Below, piece by piece: positions 60,721 to 64,000 of a DNA stretch of 64,000 bases. The stretch lies in assembly GCA_965248255.1 (NCBI GenBank), contig CBDFIW010000004.1:2728001-2792000 (forward strand). Direction: 5' to 3'. The first letter of the stretch is position 1, and each line of letters starts with the position of its first letter. The stretch is from JAKZVK01 sp965248255 (GTDB lineage: Bacteria; Acidobacteriota; Terriglobia; Bryobacterales; UBA6623). The notes below the pieces were generated by a model. That model searched no databases, was not told the origin of the DNA, and saw nothing but the letters and a program-made list of their open reading frames with translations. The position numbers and the translations under genes are program-made.

Positions 60721-60933
60721 ATGAACAAGTACGAAGTCATCATCTACTGGAGCGAAGAGGACGGGGCTTTCGTAGCGGAGGTACCCGAACTCCCGGGATG
60801 CTCCGCCCACGGTCCAACCCAGGAGGCCGCGCTCGCCAACACGCAGGACGCCATTCGGCTTTGGATTGACACTGCCCAGGAGTTCGGGGATCCCGTTCCC
60901 GAACCGAAGGGACGCCGCTTGATCCTCGCCTGA
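60721..60933 (+). CDS. HicB-like antitoxin-family protein
   Basis: A 70-residue protein with the HicB partial RNase H fold: MNKYEVIIYWSEEDGAFVAE, then VPELPGCSAHGPTQEAALAN and DAIRLWIDTAQEFGDPVPEP. No HicA toxin (a roughly 60-residue dsRBD-like protein) is found on either side, so it is an orphan, as is common for HicB-like genes. It lacks an obvious C-terminal ribbon-helix-helix domain. Confidence 0.88.
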   Translation: MNKYEVIIYWSEEDGAFVAEVPELPGCSAHGPTQEAALANTQDAIRLWIDTAQEFGDPVPEPKGRRLILA

Positions 60934-61055
60934 ACCTGTAACGCGTCGGGCTCGAAGGACGCCGCACCAATCACAACCTATCCAGCCGCGCCACGGCACG
61001 CATGACAGGCCGCAGTCCTGACCGGCCATGTGGCCCAATGTTCCCGGACGCCAAC

Positions 61056-61318
61056 AGGCCCGTTCAACGGGCCTTGGGTTCAACTAGGCCAGGCGTTCGA
61101 CGCCTGGTAGAATGCCCCCCCGAGTGATGAACCAGGCCCCTTCCAGGGGCCTTACCCCAAACCGGCTTGAGCCACGAACCGGCACGACCGTCTCGAACGA
61201 ATCAAGGCGCCACCGCCCGCCGGGGAGCGGCTCAAGCTTGCTGCTGTAAGGCCGCTGAAATGAACCGGCCTGTGGGGGTTGTCGGGGGCACCAGGGAAAC
61301 CAGCCGTAGAACGGCTGG
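61056..61318. repeat. Cluster of four 19-nt hairpins of identical geometry in a 467-bp gap
   Basis: The gap 60934-61400 holds no convincing protein. Four perfect inverted repeats, each with 8-bp stem and 3-nt loop, are AGGCCCGTTCAACGGGCCT (61056-61074), CCAGGCGTTCGACGCCTGG (61089-61107), AGGCCCCTTCCAGGGGCCT (61134-61152) and CCAGCCGTAGAACGGCTGG (61300-61318). Stem sequences differ, but length and loop size are the same, and a fifth lies at 45997. Confidence 0.75.
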
Positions 61319-61389
61319 CCTAATCGACCCAAGCCGCGTGAATGCGACTGGACGCCAAATTCCGCCATTCTCAACGAGGCCCTTCCTGA

Positions 61390-61413
61390 GGCACTTACGG
61401 TCACGGCTCGGTT
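61390..61413. repeat. CTTACGGTCACGG repeat supplying the kinase stop codon
   Basis: GCACTTACGGTCACGGCTCG at 61390 continues as GTTT. Read on the coding strand of the right-edge kinase it ends the protein as QQTEP followed by TGA, so the stop codon belongs to the repeat. Confidence 0.65.
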
Positions 61414-64000
61414 TGCTGGTCTTTGAACTCAGCAAACCAGTTTTGGACGACGTGAATGGTAGGAGGCTTGCTGGCTTCGCCTTCCAATTGCTCCGGCAGA
61501 ACAAACTTCTGCCCGTCCGCTGACACGTCATACCGCGGCTCACGATTCGACCCCATATTCAGCAAACCTGGATCGTCAAACAGGGGCTCCGGCGGGCCCA
61601 CTGTAAAGCTTCCGCTCGTTCTAACCGACACCGCCATGAGTGTAGTGCGCTCGACGTAGAATAATTCCTTGCCGTCCCGGCTCCAGCGGGGCTGGTCCCC
61701 CTCGTTGAGCGAGACTTTATCCACTCGATCTCCTTCCGGAAAGGGCCGCACGTACACTTCGTACTGCCCTGACTGATCTGACAAATACGCCACAAAGCGC
61801 CCATCGGGTGAGAACGTCGCGGTTCGCTCATTGAATGGCGTCGCTACAAAATCGACGGGGGCGGAAGTGCCGCCTCCCCCCTTGGACTCACGGTACCGGA
61901 TGTCCCGCTGCGTCTTCAGATCTCCTCGGGTGTGATAGATCAGATACTTGCCGTCATCGGACCAATCCGGCGCAAACTCGGCCAGTGGCTCGTCGGTCAG
62001 TTGTGTGTCCTCGCCGCTGCCGTCGGCGGACGTCTGGAAGATGTCCGTGCGACCTTCCCCGAGGAACGAATAGGCAATCTGCCTGCCCGAGAGAGCCCAG
62101 GTGGGATGAATATTGACACCCGGACTGAATGTGATGCGCGTTTTATTTCCCCGCGCGATATTGTGAATCCAAATATCGAACTTCCCGCTTTCCGTACCCA
62201 ACACAGCCACATGGAGTCCGTCAGGTGAGAGGGATGCATGAGTAATGCCGTCCTGGGGCTGACCGATCGCCGCCAACCTCTCGCCAGAGCGGCTGCGCCA
62301 AACCAACTGCTGCCGGGCTCCACTGCGATTTGCATACACCAGCGTTCCGTCTTGCGCCAGGCTGGCGGAAAACCCGGCTTCGACGATCGGGAAGGTATCT
62401 CCGGCCGCGGTCAGCGTCTCCAACGAAAAAGGCAAGGCTCGCAAACCAGAGTCCGAAGAGGAGCTGTCGCCGTAGAGAAGGTGGCCCGAAGCTGAGTAAA
62501 CAGCTTTGGTTCCGGGAACCAGTTCCCGGCGCTCGCCGGTTCTCAGATCCAGGACTCCCAATTTGAAGTCGCCGGCAGAAATGAACGTGTAGACCAACCC
62601 CCGCGAACCTTCGGTCTCAGGCAGGAACCGAGGGAAAACGAAGAATATGCCGCTTTCGGCCTCGTCCTGCTCGAAGAGGAGCTTGGGTGTGCCGCCCCGA
62701 GAAGGCACCTGGAACAACCGGAAAGAAGCCGAGTAGGCGATTTGTTCACTGTCGGGACTCCACGACCCTCCCGCAAACACTGCTCTGGCGTGAGGTAGCT
62801 CACACAGCGTAATCGGCTCGCCCCCGCTAAGAGAAATGCGCTTCAACTCGGTTTCGGTTCCAAAGCCGATCGACTGGCTATCGGGCGACCAGAAAGGATC
62901 TTCGGCCTCCTCGGTTCCCTCGAGTTTACGGGGTGTCTCGCGGCCGAGGTCCCTCACCCATAGCGCCCTTTCACCGTTTTCTTCGGTGACGAAGACGATA
63001 TGTCTGCCGTCCGGAGAAACTACGACAGGTGCTGACCCGGAGATCTCGAGATTCACGAGGGTGGAGGTCGCGAGATTCTCGGGGGTGAAGGAAAACCGGA
63101 CCGGCTGCTGGGGGGGCATCCGACGAGGTGCCGCGGAACCACAGGAGCACCCACAGGGCCAGGGAGGCGGCCAGCGGGGCCCCCATGCCCAGGACTGCCC
63201 GTCGCTGCAGACGCTGGCGGCGCTCGAACTGCTGCTCCGATGACTGCGGCAATACTCGGATCGCGACGGACCGATGCAACTCGGTGTCCTCCGCGACGTA
63301 CTTGATCGAGTCAGCCGATTCTTCGATGTCCTCTATCACCCGATAGCGCGCCAGCGGACCTGCGGAATGTAGGGGCACAGCATGCTGTGCCCGTGTTCCT
63401 GTTGTCTCCTCAGGCGCGGCGGGCACGGCATGCCGTGCCCCTACATCGCCTACTGACTGCGCTGGCAGGATGGTTGATTTCCCCGACTTCAACTTGTCAC
63501 TCAGCGTCTCCAGGTCGACCACCATGTCGGCGGTGCTTTGATAGCGCCTGCCGGCGTCCTTGGCGAGGCACTTGTTCACCAACAGTTCCAACTCCATCGG
63601 GACGCCGGTCCGCAACGCCGTCATCGGTTCCGGCTCTTCGTTGGTGATGGAGTACATCACCGCTTTGTCGTAGTGGCCCTTGAACGGCTGCTGGCCGGTC
63701 ACCATTTCGTAGAGCACCACACCCAGCGACCAGACATCGGTGCGGTGATCCAGATCCATGCCGTAGGTCTGCTCGGGCGACATGTATGTCACCGTGCCCA
63801 TCGTCTCGTCTAGCTTCGTGAGCTTCGAGCCGTCGGTCAGCAAAGCCAGGCCGAAGTCCATCATGGTGATCTGTTGCTTCGAGCCCAAGCCGGTGACCAT
63901 CAAGTTCGCGGGCTTGATGTCGCGGTGGACAATCTTCTTTTCGTGAGCCGCTTGAAGGCCTTGCGCGGTTTGGATGGCGATATCCAGAGCGTCGTTGAGC
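61401..64000 (-). pseudogene. Ser/Thr kinase with TolB/WD40-like propeller, frameshifted, runs off the right edge
   Basis: At the right edge the frame reads IVHRDIKPANLMVTGL, then MMDFGLALLTDG and MDLDHRTDVWSLGVVLYEMV, an active-site-competent kinase. After a linker with an in-frame palindromic repeat comes YRVIEDIEESADSIKYVAED, resembling a second degenerate kinase N-lobe, and a membrane helix (LAASLALWVLLWF). At seven consecutive C on the coding strand (63110-63116) the frame shifts by one base and continues FSFTPENLATSTLVNLEISG and the repeated SPDGRHIVFV-type blades to 61401. It is the same architecture as the gene at 20101. A homopolymer sequencing error is a serious alternative to true disruption. 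Confidence 0.85.
63368..63445. repeat. Inverted pair of palindromic units in the kinase linker
   Basis: TGTAGGGGCACAGCATGCTG (unit 63368-63392) and the inverted unit beginning GGGCACGGCATGCCGTGCCC (63421-63445) are separated by 28 bp; the 78 bp make exactly 26 codons. They are translated as VGDVGARHAVPAAPEE and RAQHAVPLHSAG between the kinase domain and the second N-lobe-like segment. Confidence 0.85.

Noticed and set aside
61056..61152. Hairpins read as intrinsic terminators or a CRISPR-like array
   Set aside because: No T-tract follows any hairpin, the units differ in sequence and spacing is irregular, so neither a terminator pair nor a CRISPR array is supported.

Overview
The window is GC-rich, densely coded bacterial DNA, most likely from an Acidobacteriota chromosome of the Solibacter/Bryobacter type. 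The clues are a very large secreted NHL-propeller protein with modules resembling the 'Solibacter uncharacterized C-terminal domain', two Ser/Thr kinases fused to TolB/WD40-like propellers, Tat-exported SelA-like and DUF362 proteins, a Rieske/cytochrome b operon, KdsB (LPS, so Gram-negative) and BshC (bacillithiol). The assignment is an inference from gene families; no rRNA or other phylogenetic marker is present.

Layout. 1-1.9 kb: respiratory Rieske/cytochrome b operon (minus strand, running off the left edge). 1.9-5.8 kb: kdsB, mazG, a GNAT gene and an o-succinylbenzoate synthase/N-acylamino acid racemase gene. 5.9-13 kb: a complete SOS mutasome cassette imuA-imuB-dnaE2 whose imuB and dnaE2 frames carry several in-frame insertions of dispersed palindromic repeats. 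13-24 kb: cupin, giant NHL protein, SelA-like protein, interrupted porin, kinase, short-chain fatty acid transporter. 24-27 kb: MerR regulator and Cu(I) ATPase. 27-36.5 kb: two almost identical IS630 copies, one carrying a nested IS1202/ISNCY-like element with a 17-bp target duplication, on either side of a DUF362 gene and a fused indolepyruvate oxidoreductase. 36.5-38.7 kb: decayed nuclease-like and nucleotidyltransferase genes. 39-53 kb: mostly housekeeping genes (rsmI, HPt plus response-regulator/GGDEF pair, DapA-like protein, bshC, hemW, ltaE). 53.9-60.7 kb: a transposon-rich stretch where IS1380, IS1595 and a frameshifting IS630-type element have hit a symporter, an ImmA/IrrE-type gene and a conserved hypothetical gene. 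61.4-64 kb: a second kinase-propeller gene running off the right edge.

The most unusual property is the density of small palindromic repeats. At least three families recur: a 25-bp unit with a 20-bp perfect palindrome, a repeat containing CTTACGGTCACGGCTCGG, and a ~135-bp element with TTGTGGCGTAAGCCC-type ends. They lie in intergenic gaps but also inside coding frames (dnaE2 three times, imuB, the indolepyruvate oxidoreductase, the right-edge kinase) without breaking translation, which resembles the in-frame palindromic elements known from Rickettsia. A separate set of 19-nt hairpins shares an identical 8-bp stem/3-nt loop geometry with different sequences.

At least seven genes carry a frameshift or internal stop that is not caused by a visible transposon. 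Two sit at homopolymers and may be assembly errors; the others suggest real gene decay. I found no tRNA, rRNA, CRISPR array or prophage, and no convincing complete new defence system.
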